Positions 27,693 to 36,921 of a stretch of 64,000 nucleotides of DNA are shown here, in pieces. Positions within the stretch are counted from its first letter, which is position 1; each line of letters opens with the position of its first letter. This DNA comes from an uncultured Spartobacteria bacterium (GTDB taxonomy: Bacteria; Verrucomicrobiota; Verrucomicrobiia; Chthoniobacterales; Chthoniobacteraceae): assembly GCA_903929475.1 (NCBI GenBank), contig CAIYUV010000074.1, forward strand, positions 1-64,000. Reading direction: 5' to 3'. A program made the translations under genes and the position numbers. The notes beneath the pieces are model-generated. The model was given only the letters and a program-made list of their open reading frames with translations. It did no database searches and had not been told where the DNA came from.

Positions 27693-30684
27693 ACTCACGG
27701 CGCGCGGGATTCGATTTGCGGTGGTCGCCGCGCTCCTGCTGTTTTCACGAGCATGGGCGGAGAAAATTATCGAGGTTCAGGAGCAAATTGAATTGGACGG
27801 GCTGCATGAGTTAATACCCGGCGGCGATGTAATCGTGAACGGCAACGTGGTGGCGCCGAATCCAAACAAGCCCGCTGACAAAGCGCAGGAGAAGGATGCA
27901 GCAAGCGAGCAAGTGCTCGAATTGACGGACGGCTCGCAGCTTCACGGGCAGCTCGTTTCGCTCGGCAAAGGCGAGATTGTGTGGAAGCGCGCGGATGCGG
28001 AACAGCCGCTCATTTTTTCGCCGCAGGAAGTGCGCAAGCTTGTTCTCGGAAAACCGATTCCGCTCAAGGACGCGAAGGCAAACGCCACGCTCAAACTGAA
28101 CAGCAACGATTGGCTCACGGGGGAAATGAATGTGTTTCGGGACGGAAAATTTCAGATCGAAATCGCCGGGGCGACGAAACTCGAAGTCGAGCGCGGCAAA
28201 GTCGAGTGGCTCTCACTTTCGCCTACGACACCGCCGGATGCCTACGACGGGCCAGTCGGGCCGATGGGCATGACGGGCTGGGACACGGGAGGCGAAATCG
28301 GCGGCGCATGGGACTACGCAGACGGTGCGTTCATCGCAAAGATGCCTTCGCTGATTTCGCGATCATTCGACGCGCTGTCGGAGAAAGTGGACATCCAGTT
28401 CACGTCCGGCGACGGCGGCAGCAACAATCGTGGGATGGCCATGTGGCTTCAGCCGGGAAAAAATATTCGCGGCTACGGAAAGGGTTCGGTCTATCTGCGT
28501 TTTCAGGCGAACAGCGTGAACGCGAACGTTTACACCGGCGAGCAGATGAAAAATTTCAGTGCGGACATTCCTGCCGAAAAAGAGGAGAAAAAAATCTCAC
28601 GCTACCGTCTGCTCTTCGACCGCAAAGATGGGAGGCTGATCATTATCATGAACGGCAAACAGATCGCCGACTGGAAATTGCCCGAGGCCAAGGAGGCACC
28701 CGCAGGCGGCATGATCAACTGGCAGCCGAACTACTGGAATTCCGAATCGCCATGGACGCTTTCAAACATCCGCGTGCAGCCATGGGACGGCTATCCCGTG
28801 CCCGATGCGAAGGACGATGAGGTCGGAAAGGATTTGATCAAAGCGGCAACAAAGGAACGCAAAGCGGGAGTGCTCGAAGCCATCACCACGGAAGCGGTGA
28901 AATTCAGCGGCGCGGAGATTTCGCGAAAGGAAACGATTTTTCTCCGTCTCTCGCCGTCCGCGAATGCGGAGCCGCCGCCGGCCGCCGCTGCACACGTGTG
29001 GCTTGCATCGCGCGGAGAATTCGACGTGACGGGGATCGGCTTTCGCGACGGGCAGCTCAAAGTGCGCACAGCGTTCGCTGGCGATTTTGCGCTGCCGGTG
29101 TCTGCGATTCGCGCGATTGAATTTCCACACAAGGCCACCGCCACCGAGAAGGCCGTGGCCGATGGAGGCGACACGCTCATTTTCAAAAACGGCGATCAAC
29201 TGCGCGGGACGCTGAGCGCCGCGAGCAACGATCAGCCGCTGCAATGGAAACCGGTGAAGGGCGACAAGCTCATCGCGTTTGCGCCGGGCAGGCTCGCGGG
29301 CGTGCTGCTCGCACCACGCAAGGACGCGCAGACAAGCGCCGGCGGAGCGGTGGTGCGTTTTGAAAATGGCGACTGGCTGCCTGGGAAATTACTCGCGCTA
29401 GACGGGCAAAATTTACGGCTCGGCACGGCGCTTTGCGGCGACTTGAACATCGCGCGCGGCGGGGTGCGGACTGTTTATTTTGGTGGAGATGGAGAAGCGC
29501 CCGTCTGGGATGGCGCGAGCCAGCGCGAAGCGTGGGTGCGCGGCACGGCGCTCCCCGGCTACTACAACGAAGGGCGGGTCAAAAAAGACGACAAAAAACC
29601 AAGTCCGTGGCGCTATCTCGACGGTGCTTTCACTTTGGTCGGCGGCAACAGCCGCAACGGCAACGGGCAGAATCTCGGGCGTAAATTTGATACGCTGCCG
29701 GAGAAGGTGGACATCAGTTTTGAACTTTCCACGACGAGGGGCCCGGCTGCTTTTGCGATTCAGCTCTTTGTCGAGGAAAACAGACAAAGCGGCATCATGG
29801 TGCAGGGCAGTTGGGACAGCGTATATCTTTACGACATGTCGCCGCGCAAACAGGGCGGTGCCTTTTTCAACCAGCCGCAGCAAATTGAGTTTGGCTCCAA
29901 GATCGGCAGCGAAGGAAACCGGCGACATTTTCGTTTTCTTGCGGACCGCAAGACCGGACGGTTGTGGATGCTTGTGAATGGCCAGCTCGTCGGACAGATC
30001 AAGCGGCGCAGCGGCGGCGAGGACAATCCCAAACCCGGAAAGGGCGTGGCCATTGTCCCGCAGCAGATAGGAGCGCGCGTGACGGTGTCGAATTTATGGA
30101 TCGCACCGTGGAGCGGAGCACTGCCAGCGCAGGCGAAGAAGGACGAAAAATCCAAGGGCGGCAAGGACGCGGAGCCTGAAAAAAAAGAAGAGGAGGTAAA
30201 TAAGCCTGAAGAGGAAAAGAAACCAATCGCGCCTGCGCTCGACGCGCTCGCACTCGTGAACGGCGACGAGACGCAGGGTGAAATCGTGAGCGCGACGGCG
30301 GATTCGTTGCGCATCAAATGCGACGCCGGGGAAATAGACATCCCCATCGCGCGCACGCTGATCGCGGATTTCACCAGCAAGCCCGCAGCGGCGAAGCCCG
30401 GCATCCGCCTGCGCTTCGCGGGCAAGGGCGCGCTTACGGTGCAGTCGTTCAAAATCGAAAATGGAAAAGTTGTCTGCCAGAGCGCGAATGCCGGCGAACT
30501 CACTTTCCCGGCCTCTGCGCTGTCGGAGATCGTGTTTCAGCCAAACCAAGTGCGACCATTCGAGGGTGCCGGAGGAAAGGACAGTAACAGCGCGCAGATT
30601 GGCGGACCATGGGGAGGAGATGGCATTATCCAAATTGAAGGGAACGTTCAAATTCTGGGTGGCGGGCAGTTCATCAGAGACTGA
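27682..30684 (+). CDS. Large exported protein with LamG-like domains and repeated beta motifs
   Basis: 1000 residues with a signal peptide (RFAVVAALLLFSRAWAE). Five copies of a short beta unit are recognisable, e.g. LTDGSQLHGQLVSLGKGEIVW, cut as TDGSQLHGQLVSLGKGE near 95, FKNGDQLRGTLSAAS near 500, FENGDWLPGKLLALDG near 560, VNGDETQGEIVSATAD near 855 and a last near 900. Each is followed by a stretch ending in a hydrophobic RT(V/L)xF- or R(K/A)LVL-like strand. Two concanavalin/LamG-like regions lie at about 190-370 and 610-810, both with LDGAF/ADGAF, LPEKVDI / LSEKVDI, DRKxGRL and NGxxx. A charged linker (Lys/Glu-rich) is at about 815-845. It overlaps the toroid gene by 11 bases. A surface or periplasmic binding protein is likely; ligand unknown. 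Confidence 0.7.
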   Translation: MNAKLTARGIRFAVVAALLLFSRAWAEKIIEVQEQIELDGLHELIPGGDVIVNGNVVAPNPNKPADKAQEKDAASEQVLELTDGSQLHGQLVSLGKGEIVWKRADAEQPLIFSPQEVRKLVLGKPIPLKDAKANATLKLNSNDWLTGEMNVFRDGKFQIEIAGATKLEVERGKVEWLSLSPTTPPDAYDGPVGPMGMTGWDTGGEIGGAWDYADGAFIAKMPSLISRSFDALSEKVDIQFTSGDGGSNNRGMAMWLQPGKNIRGYGKGSVYLRFQANSVNANVYTGEQMKNFSADIPAEKEEKKISRYRLLFDRKDGRLIIIMNGKQIADWKLPEAKEAPAGGMINWQPNYWNSESPWTLSNIRVQPWDGYPVPDAKDDEVGKDLIKAATKERKAGVLEAITTEAVKFSGAEISRKETIFLRLSPSANAEPPPAAAAHVWLASRGEFDVTGIGFRDGQLKVRTAFAGDFALPVSAIRAIEFPHKATATEKAVADGGDTLIFKNGDQLRGTLSAASNDQPLQWKPVKGDKLIAFAPGRLAGVLLAPRKDAQTSAGGAVVRFENGDWLPGKLLALDGQNLRLGTALCGDLNIARGGVRTVYFGGDGEAPVWDGASQREAWVRGTALPGYYNEGRVKKDDKKPSPWRYLDGAFTLVGGNSRNGNGQNLGRKFDTLPEKVDISFELSTTRGPAAFAIQLFVEENRQSGIMVQGSWDSVYLYDMSPRKQGGAFFNQPQQIEFGSKIGSEGNRRHFRFLADRKTGRLWMLVNGQLVGQIKRRSGGEDNPKPGKGVAIVPQQIGARVTVSNLWIAPWSGALPAQAKKDEKSKGGKDAEPEKKEEEVNKPEEEKKPIAPALDALALVNGDETQGEIVSATADSLRIKCDAGEIDIPIARTLIADFTSKPAAAKPGIRLRFAGKGALTVQSFKIENGKVVCQSANAGELTFPASALSEIVFQPNQVRPFEGAGGKDSNSAQIGGPWGGDGIIQIEGNVQILGGGQFIRD

Positions 30685-30745
30685 ACAATCACGCCATTTT
30701 TGCCGCTCGCACTCCTCTGTTTCACTGGCAAAATTCCCGACCGCG

Positions 30746-31447
30746 ATGAATACAACGTTGCTCACCGTTCTCCAACTTCCGCTGCTCGCTGATGGTGAAG
30801 AATCCATCGCGGCATCGGCAGAAGAATTATCAGCCACGCAAAACGTCGAACTTCCTGCGCTGACGGCGAATTTTCCGCGCTTGCTCGATGAAGCCATCGC
30901 CCGGCTTTCCGCGCCCGGTGATGCGGGTGTCGTTTTTCCAGACGATGAAATCCACCGCGACATCCTGCTCCCATTGCTGCCTGCGATGCTCGGCGATGCG
31001 GCTATTCGTGAGCATTGGGCTGTGTCCGGCATCGCTGCGCGCAAGTGGGTGCCGGATGATTTTGAAATTCCCGTCACCGCGAGCTACCACGCCAGCCCCG
31101 ATGCGCGCGCACTCGCCGACACGCTGCTCGCCGAGCCGTCCTTCCGCGAACTGTGCGCAGCGCTGCTGAATCAACTTCGCATCACGCCGCCAGTCGTGAC
31201 GGAGTTTTCGGCAGCAGCGGAAGAAATGCTGGAAACTGCAACCGTCTCGACGGACGAAGAACTGCCAGTCGAGGCGGAAACTTCTTTGTCCGCCGTGCCG
31301 TCAGTCGATCCGTTCGACGCACTGCTTGCGCGCTTGAACGGCCCGGGTGGCGTCCCGATGTCCGAGTTGCTCGCCGAGCCAGAATTACTCGCGCGCCTCA
31401 CCAGTTCCGAGGGCGAACGGCTCCGCGTGATTGTGCTGCCCGTTTAA
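30746..31447 (+). CDS. Hypothetical acidic protein
   Basis: 233 residues from the ATG at 30746; longer versions starting upstream would translate the region after the previous stop and have no support. No signal peptide. The protein is rich in Ala, Glu and Leu, with mostly helical predicted character: FPRLLDEAIARLS, EIHRDILLPLLPAMLGDAA, DTLLAEPSFRELCAALLNQL, then an acidic linker and a C-terminal helix-rich part (DPFDALLARLNGPGGVPMSE). No known family recognised. It ends convergently with the amidohydrolase gene, overlapping by 4 bases. Confidence 0.6.
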   Translation: MNTTLLTVLQLPLLADGEESIAASAEELSATQNVELPALTANFPRLLDEAIARLSAPGDAGVVFPDDEIHRDILLPLLPAMLGDAAIREHWAVSGIAARKWVPDDFEIPVTASYHASPDARALADTLLAEPSFRELCAALLNQLRITPPVVTEFSAAAEEMLETATVSTDEELPVEAETSLSAVPSVDPFDALLARLNGPGGVPMSELLAEPELLARLTSSEGERLRVIVLPV

Positions 31448-32442
31448 GCCTTGCGCATTCGTAGCAGCGAGCCGGCGCGGGTGAAGTGAGCATCGGGGAA
31501 TCCCATTGCCCGTTTGAGCTGGTAGTCGCGCTCAATGACGTTCGGCTCCTTCTGCCAGCGGCGATATGCGCTCCACGGGACGAAGCCGCGCAGCGCGGCC
31601 CACAGGCCTGAGCAGGGGACGGGAAAATCGCTGCCATGCAACAGGCGCTCGTCGAGCAGTCCGGCATTCGGACCGACGCAACGATGTGCGTGGCGTCCGC
31701 GAAGAGGGACATTCCATGCGCTCGTGTCGCCGTAGAGATTCGGCCACTTGGTGAGCATCTCGGCGAAGACGTGAAAATACTCCGGGTCGCCGAGTCCGCT
31801 CTTGGTCGCGGCGTGCGCGGCGATCACGGTCACGCCACATTCGAGCGGCTGAGTGAGGATGCGCGGGTCGGAGAAAGCGTGGTTGATGACTTGCACGGTG
31901 TGCTCGCCGCCGGTGTGGGCGAGCAATGGCAGTCGCGCTTCGGCGATGCGTTCCCAAAATTTGCGGTAGCGCCGATCGTTGCAGTCCACGTTATGGCAGT
32001 TGGGCAGCATTTTCAAAACCGCTGCGCCAGCTTCGAGGCAGCGCTCCAATTCATCCAGCGCATCGGCGCGTGCAGGGTGGATGCTCACTGCGGGAATGAA
32101 TTCGGGATGCTCTCGCGCGAGCCGCAGCACGTAGTCGTTCGGCACGTGGAAGGAGCCCGCGTCCATTTTCGTGCCGTCGGCGGAATACACTTCGTCCTGT
32201 GCGAGGAGCACGGCGGCGCCGAGGGATGATTCGCGCACGAGACGCAGCAGATGTGCGACGTAGCGTTCGTCAAAGTCCGGCGCGTGCAGCGAAATTCCGC
32301 GCAGACCGATGTGGTGGAGCATGTATGCGCCCATCGGTTTTTGCCACCATGTCGCGCCGAGTTTCACCCAGCAGCCGGAACCGTTGCGGCCGTTGCCGAC
32401 GAGGTGGACATGGGCGTCAATCGGCGAAGTCATGCGAAGCAA
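31444..32442 (-). CDS. Amidohydrolase-family (metal-dependent TIM-barrel) protein
   Basis: 332 residues. IDAHVHLVGNG gives the HxH metal ligands near the N-terminus. Further barrel motifs are FIPAVSIHPAR, LLAHTGGEH (His), VIAAHAATKSG (His) and LLHGSDFPVP (Asp). This order matches amidohydrolase_2 proteins (ACMSD-like decarboxylases and hydrolases of cyclic compounds). The substrate is not inferable. It lies downstream of the ArnT-like transferase with only 4 bases between them and may be co-transcribed. Confidence 0.8.
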   Translation of the reverse strand: MLRMTSPIDAHVHLVGNGRNGSGCWVKLGATWWQKPMGAYMLHHIGLRGISLHAPDFDERYVAHLLRLVRESSLGAAVLLAQDEVYSADGTKMDAGSFHVPNDYVLRLAREHPEFIPAVSIHPARADALDELERCLEAGAAVLKMLPNCHNVDCNDRRYRKFWERIAEARLPLLAHTGGEHTVQVINHAFSDPRILTQPLECGVTVIAAHAATKSGLGDPEYFHVFAEMLTKWPNLYGDTSAWNVPLRGRHAHRCVGPNAGLLDERLLHGSDFPVPCSGLWAALRGFVPWSAYRRWQKEPNVIERDYQLKRAMGFPDAHFTRAGSLLRMRKA

Positions 32443-32446
32443 AATT

Positions 32447-34075
32447 TCATTTCTTTTTTTCCGCCGTCGCAGCTCGCACGAGGTAATTCATACCGTAGGT
32501 GCCGATGATCGGTGACTTTGAAAAAGGAAACTTTTTGGAGAGCGATCCGATGTCGTTTGAGCGCAGCGCGCAAAGTGCCGAGGAATGCTGGGCGAAATAT
32601 TTTTCAACACCATCGTTTTTCCAAACAACGACCTGCAGTGGATGCGCTGCCCAAAATGGCTGGGCTTTATCTGCAAGCACCGTAACGGGGGCCTTGGTGT
32701 AATAGATGATCCCACGCACGGGGAATTTTCCGCTGAGCAACGGTTCGTCGCCACGCCGTTGGGCGAGCATCTGTGCGGCGATCTGGCGCGCGGAAAGTTC
32801 GGCATCCACAATGGGCAGGCTGATAGTGAGTGATGCACCGAGCAGGAGCAGTGGCGTGACGGTTGTTACGACGACCCATGGTGTGAAACGTCGCATCGCG
32901 AGCAACACCAGCGCCACGCCGAGGCCCGCTGACATGAAGAGCGCGGGCGTGGCGAACAACTTTGTCGCTTTAAAAAATGGAACGAGAAACGTGACTGCGA
33001 ACTGAAGCGTTGCGGTGCTGATTGCGGTCCATCTTTCCGCAGGCGAGCGGAAGCCTTCTGCGAGCAGCGAATCGAGCGCGACGCCGACGAGCAGGGCCAG
33101 CGGAACAAAAAGAAAGAAGGCGTAGGAAGGGAGCTTCGATTGCACGAGCGTGAGGAAGACGAGGCTCGTGACCAGCCAGCAGCCGATGAAAAGTTGCCGC
33201 GGATCCGTGCGGAAGGAGGAGCGCATCCGCTTCACGCAAACGGCGACTGCGGGCATCCACGGTATGGAGCCGAGGAAGAGCAGGCCGATGTAGTAATACC
33301 AGTGGTTGTTCGCCGGATGCTCGGCCCGGAAGAGGCGCAGCCAGTTGTCGCGGATGAAAAAGTCCTCCCAAAATTGCCGCGCGTGCCATGCGAACATCAG
33401 CGCATACCAAGGGACAACGATGATCACGTATGCGAGCACGCCGGCCCAAAAACCTCCTCGTGAGCGAGGGACGGGAGCTTTAGTGATCAGATGAAATGCA
33501 GCGACGGCGAGCAGAGGGAACAGCGATCCGATTGGCCCTTTGGTGAGCACTGCGAGTCCACCACAGGCGATGTGCAAAAAAATCCATGGCCCGCGTTTCA
33601 TGCCGGGCTGGAGCGCGAACCAATAGCTGAAAATGGAGGCAGCGAGAAAGAATGCGAGGGGGATGTCCGTCAGCATGAGCCGAGACATGACGCAATACTC
33701 AAGGCCTGTCGCGAGCACGAGCGCGGAGAGCATGCCTGTGCGGCGATTCAGCACGCGTGCGCCGAACGCATACACGAGGAAGACGAGCAGCGTGGCAAAA
33801 AGCGCGGTGGGGGCGCGTCCGGCAAATTCGTTTTCGCCAAAGACGCAGAATGAAGCGGAGACGAGCCAGTAGTAGAGGATGGGTTTTTCAAACTGCGGCT
33901 CGCCGTAGATGCGGGGAGTGATCCAGTCGCCAGTTTGAATCATCTCGCGCGCGGTCTGCGCGTAGAACGGTTCATCGGGATCCACCAGACCGATTGCACC
34001 GAGGCGCCACCAAAAGGCGGCGAGACAAATGATGAGCAGGATGAAGATGTCCCGGCGGAGATTCGCGTTTTGCAC
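32447..34075 (-). CDS. ArnT-like GT-C glycosyltransferase
   Basis: 542 residues with about ten to twelve membrane segments. The N-terminus fits the PMT_2/ArnT family: a first helix (IFILLIICLAAFWWRLGA), then DPDEPFYAQTAREMIQTGDW and GEPQFEKPILYYWL, the acidic metal/donor-binding loop and Lys-Pro loop. The membrane arm has GMLSALVLATGLEYCVMSRL and TDIPLAFFLAAS, then LTKGPIG. The family transfers amino-arabinose or other sugars from undecaprenyl phosphate to lipid A or other envelope acceptors. The acceptor is unknown. It lies 32 bases after pdhB on the same strand, but a functional link to pyruvate dehydrogenase is not evident. Confidence 0.85.
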   Translation of the reverse strand: MQNANLRRDIFILLIICLAAFWWRLGAIGLVDPDEPFYAQTAREMIQTGDWITPRIYGEPQFEKPILYYWLVSASFCVFGENEFAGRAPTALFATLLVFLVYAFGARVLNRRTGMLSALVLATGLEYCVMSRLMLTDIPLAFFLAASIFSYWFALQPGMKRGPWIFLHIACGGLAVLTKGPIGSLFPLLAVAAFHLITKAPVPRSRGGFWAGVLAYVIIVVPWYALMFAWHARQFWEDFFIRDNWLRLFRAEHPANNHWYYYIGLLFLGSIPWMPAVAVCVKRMRSSFRTDPRQLFIGCWLVTSLVFLTLVQSKLPSYAFFLFVPLALLVGVALDSLLAEGFRSPAERWTAISTATLQFAVTFLVPFFKATKLFATPALFMSAGLGVALVLLAMRRFTPWVVVTTVTPLLLLGASLTISLPIVDAELSARQIAAQMLAQRRGDEPLLSGKFPVRGIIYYTKAPVTVLADKAQPFWAAHPLQVVVWKNDGVEKYFAQHSSALCALRSNDIGSLSKKFPFSKSPIIGTYGMNYLVRAATAEKKK

Positions 34076-34107
34076 AATCGAGTTTTCTCAGCGCGGAACG
34101 CCGTGGG

Positions 34108-35082
34108 CTAGCAGATACTCAGCACCTTCTCGACGATGTCGAGCGGGCGCGGGAGTTGTTTCTTTTCCAACTCGGGGCTGTAGATCGCAGGCGCGTCCAT
34201 CGAGCTGATGCGAAGAACTGGTGCGTCGAGATCGTCGAAGGCTTTTTCCTGAAGCATCGAGGCGATTTGCGCGCCGACGCCGCAGAACGGTTTGTTTTCC
34301 TCGATGTAAACGGCGCGGTGCGTTTTGCGGACGCTTTCGAGAATCGCTTCTTCATCGAGCGGGCGGATGCTGCGCAAGTCCACGACTTCGGCGTTGATGT
34401 TGTGCTCGGCGGCGAGAAGTTCGGCGGCCTTGAGCGCGGTGAGCGCGGCGCGTCCGTGGGCGATGAGCGAAATATCGGTGCCTTCGCGTTTCACGTCGGC
34501 CCTGCCGAGCGGGATGAGATATTCCTCCTCGGGCACCTCGCCTTTTTCGCCGTAGAGCAGCGTGTTTTCCATGAACATGACGGGGTCATTGTCGCGGATG
34601 GCGGATTTCATCAGGCCCTTCGCATCGTAGGCGGTCGCGGGGCAGACGACTTTCAGGCCGGGGATGTTAGCGAGGAAATTTTCGTGGTTGTGCGAGTGGG
34701 TCGCGCCGACGTTCGTGCCGCCGTTTGCGGGGCCTCTTATCACGATGGGGCAGTTGATGAGGCCGCCGCTCATGTAGCGGACTTGCGCGGCGTTGTTGAT
34801 GATCTGATCCCACGCGACGGCGGCGAAGCTCCAGAACATCAGTTCCATCACGGGGCGAATGCCGAGCATGGATGCGCCGATGCCCATGCCGATGAAGCCC
34901 GCCTCGGAAATCGGCGTGTCCATCACGCGCTTGCTGCCGAAACGCTGCCAGAGTCCGCGTGTGACTTTATATGCGCCGTCGTATTCGGCGACTTCCTCGC
35001 CCATGAGGACGACGTTCGGGTCGCGTTCCATTTCTTCGGCAAATGCCTGGTTGAGTGCGTCGCGGTATTCGATGAGTGGCAT
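34108..35082 (-). CDS. pdhB: Pyruvate dehydrogenase E1 component, beta subunit
   Basis: 324 residues, standard for alpha2beta2-type E1. Pyruvate decarboxylation with thiamine diphosphate. Words: YRDALNQAFAEEMERDPNVV, MGEEVAEYDGAYKVTRGL, TPISEAGFIGMGIGASM, FWSFAAVAWDQIINNAAQ, HSHNHENFLANIPGLKVVCP is cut here to SHNHENFLANIPGLKVVCP, and VEVVDLRSIRPLDEEAI read as EVVDLRSIRPLDEEAI. The partner alpha subunit is upstream, separated by a small gene. E2 and E3 genes are not in this window. Confidence 0.93.
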   Translation of the reverse strand: MPLIEYRDALNQAFAEEMERDPNVVLMGEEVAEYDGAYKVTRGLWQRFGSKRVMDTPISEAGFIGMGIGASMLGIRPVMELMFWSFAAVAWDQIINNAAQVRYMSGGLINCPIVIRGPANGGTNVGATHSHNHENFLANIPGLKVVCPATAYDAKGLMKSAIRDNDPVMFMENTLLYGEKGEVPEEEYLIPLGRADVKREGTDISLIAHGRAALTALKAAELLAAEHNINAEVVDLRSIRPLDEEAILESVRKTHRAVYIEENKPFCGVGAQIASMLQEKAFDDLDAPVLRISSMDAPAIYSPELEKKQLPRPLDIVEKVLSIC

Positions 35083-35103
35083 GGTTTGGAGTATTGAGGA
35101 CTG

Positions 35104-35601
35104 TTAGTGTAAGCAGCCCATGTAAATTTTTGTTTTCTTGGCGTAAGCAGTTGGTGCCCATTTGGCGAATTGTTGTGCCTGTGCCTGCGCGGCGGCAGGG
35201 CTGTCGTGGATACCGGCGACGACCAAATATAAGTTTTTTCTGAAGCCATCGTAGCCTTCGGATCGTTCAACAGAAAGATACTCGCTCTGCTCTTCTCCAA
35301 CTTTGAGAACAGCCTTGTGATAACGACGAGCGGAGTATTGTCCGCGGAAAATTTCATCATCAAAGTTGTCCGGATAGATCAGACCGCGCTTTTTGTCAAA
35401 AACGCGCCCTCGCATCGAAAATTGAATATTTGAAGCTTTGGCGATTTTTTTGGCGTCACTGTGTGCAGCGTCGAAAGTGTTGTAAACGGAGAGGATGACG
35501 ACCCATCTGTTTGCTAGGAAGTCTGGATCCTTCGCCGACACGATTGGCGGAGCGGCGATCAGGCCGAACAAGGCAAGAAAAAGAGCAAATATTGAGCGCA
35601 T
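35104..35601 (-). CDS. Small secreted SPOR-like protein between pdhA and pdhB
   Basis: 165 residues with a signal peptide (RSIFALFLALFGLIAAPPIVSAKD). Two similar beta-alpha units are visible: WVVILSVYNTFDAAHSDAKK followed by IAKAS, and LYLVVAGIHDSPAAAQAQAQ followed by QFAKW. This periodicity (V-V-x-x-x-x-A..A...A) resembles SPOR domains that bind denuded peptidoglycan, but the similarity is faint. Its codons are AT-richer than those of the flanking pdh genes. It sits 21 bases from pdhB and 30 bases from pdhA, splitting two subunits of one enzyme with an exported protein. Confidence 0.6.
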   Translation of the reverse strand: MRSIFALFLALFGLIAAPPIVSAKDPDFLANRWVVILSVYNTFDAAHSDAKKIAKASNIQFSMRGRVFDKKRGLIYPDNFDDEIFRGQYSARRYHKAVLKVGEEQSEYLSVERSEGYDGFRKNLYLVVAGIHDSPAAAQAQAQQFAKWAPTAYAKKTKIYMGCLH

Positions 35602-35631
35602 CGAAAAACTCAGAGAACCAGCCTTGACGGT

Positions 35632-36714
35632 CTAGTCGTTAAAGAAGTGTTTGCCTGTGCGGCCTGCCTCGGTCTGGCGATCCACTTCAAAATAAACGTC
35701 CTGTGTGATGCTTTCCTCGCTGGGGATTGGGCTTTCGTCGGCGAATTGCGCGGCGGCTGCGGCCTCGGCTTTAGCGGCTTCGTCGAGTTGCTCGTATTTT
35801 TCCTCGGTCAGGGTTCCCTCTTCGATCAGGCGGCGTTTGAAGACCTGAATGGGATCGTGATTTTGTTTGTAGTGCTCGATTTCCTCTTTCTGCCGGTAGC
35901 CGCCGGTGTGTTTCGCATCGGCGACGGAGTGGCCGTAGTAGCGATAGGTGGCGATTTCGAGGACGGTCGGCTTGCTTTCGTTGTGCGCGCGCTCGATGGC
36001 GGTTTGCACGTTGGCGCGGACTTCGTAGATGTCGGTGCCGTTGCATTGCCCCCACGCGATGTTGAAGCCCTCGGCGCGCTCGGCGAGGCAGCTCTTAAAT
36101 GACGAGCTACGCGCGAGGCTCGTGCCCATGCTGTAGCCGTTGTTTTCGATGATGTAGATCACCGGGATGTCAAAAAGCGCGGCCATGTTCAGGCTCTCGT
36201 AAAAGCATCCCTGGTTCACTGCGCCATCGCCCATGAAGCACATCGCCGCGCCTTTCACGCCTTTGTATTTCAAAGCGTAGGCGAGGCCGAGGCCGAGCGG
36301 GGTCTGGCCGGCGACGATGCCGTGGCCGCCCCAGTAATTTTTGTCCGGCGCGAAGAAGTGCATCGAGCCGCCTTTGCCTTTCGAGCAGCCGGTGACCTTG
36401 CCAAACAATTCGGCCATGCACTCGTTCATGGTCATTCCGACTGCGAGAGCATGGCCGTGGTCGCGATAGGCGGTGATGACGTGGTCGTCGTCGCCCATGA
36501 GCGATACGCAACCTACGGCGACGGACTCCTGCCCATTATAAAGATGGAGGAAACCGCCCATTTTTTTGGCCTGATACTGGCGGAGCGACTCCGTCTCAAA
36601 CCGGCGAATGCGCACCATTTCGGTGAGGAGCCGCACTTTCTGCTGTGCAGAAAGTTTGGAATTGATGGGCGTTTTGGCGAAGTCGAGTTGTTCAGCTTTA
36701 GCGGCGGAAGCCAT
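35632..36714 (-). CDS. pdhA: Pyruvate dehydrogenase E1 component, alpha subunit
   Basis: 360 residues. Thiamine-diphosphate-binding E1 alpha: RIRRFETESLRQYQAKKMGG, FLHLYNGQESVAVG, DHVITAYRDHGHALAVG, GKGGSMHFFAPDKNYWGGHG is cut as GGSMHFFAPDKNYWGGHG, GDGAVNQGCFYESLNMAAL (TDP motif GDG..N), and ENNGYSMGTSLARSS with the phosphorylation-loop-like region after it. The C-terminus reads QDVYFEVDRQTEAG. The order pdhA - small gene - pdhB is on one strand. Only E1 is seen here. Confidence 0.93.
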   Translation of the reverse strand: MASAAKAEQLDFAKTPINSKLSAQQKVRLLTEMVRIRRFETESLRQYQAKKMGGFLHLYNGQESVAVGCVSLMGDDDHVITAYRDHGHALAVGMTMNECMAELFGKVTGCSKGKGGSMHFFAPDKNYWGGHGIVAGQTPLGLGLAYALKYKGVKGAAMCFMGDGAVNQGCFYESLNMAALFDIPVIYIIENNGYSMGTSLARSSSFKSCLAERAEGFNIAWGQCNGTDIYEVRANVQTAIERAHNESKPTVLEIATYRYYGHSVADAKHTGGYRQKEEIEHYKQNHDPIQVFKRRLIEEGTLTEEKYEQLDEAAKAEAAAAAQFADESPIPSEESITQDVYFEVDRQTEAGRTGKHFFND

Positions 36715-36921
36715 GGCAAAAAGTGTCTTGTTAGATGGTGATGCTCATCCGCGCACGGATGAACGACATAATTATCGCGGCACATCCTAGGGAAGTGCGC
36801 AAACCGCGCAACTCTCGAATCACACGGAATCGCAAAAACGCATTCAAAGGTTCCTGCGTTTCTGTGGTTGCCCCTGAACGCCGGCGCGCTTATGCCGCTG
36901 AGCGTTCCATTTTATCACCAC

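Noticed and set aside
36800-36890. Possible degenerate interspersed repeat (GTTTCTGTGGTT word)
   Set aside because: Too short and too diverged to be told from chance.
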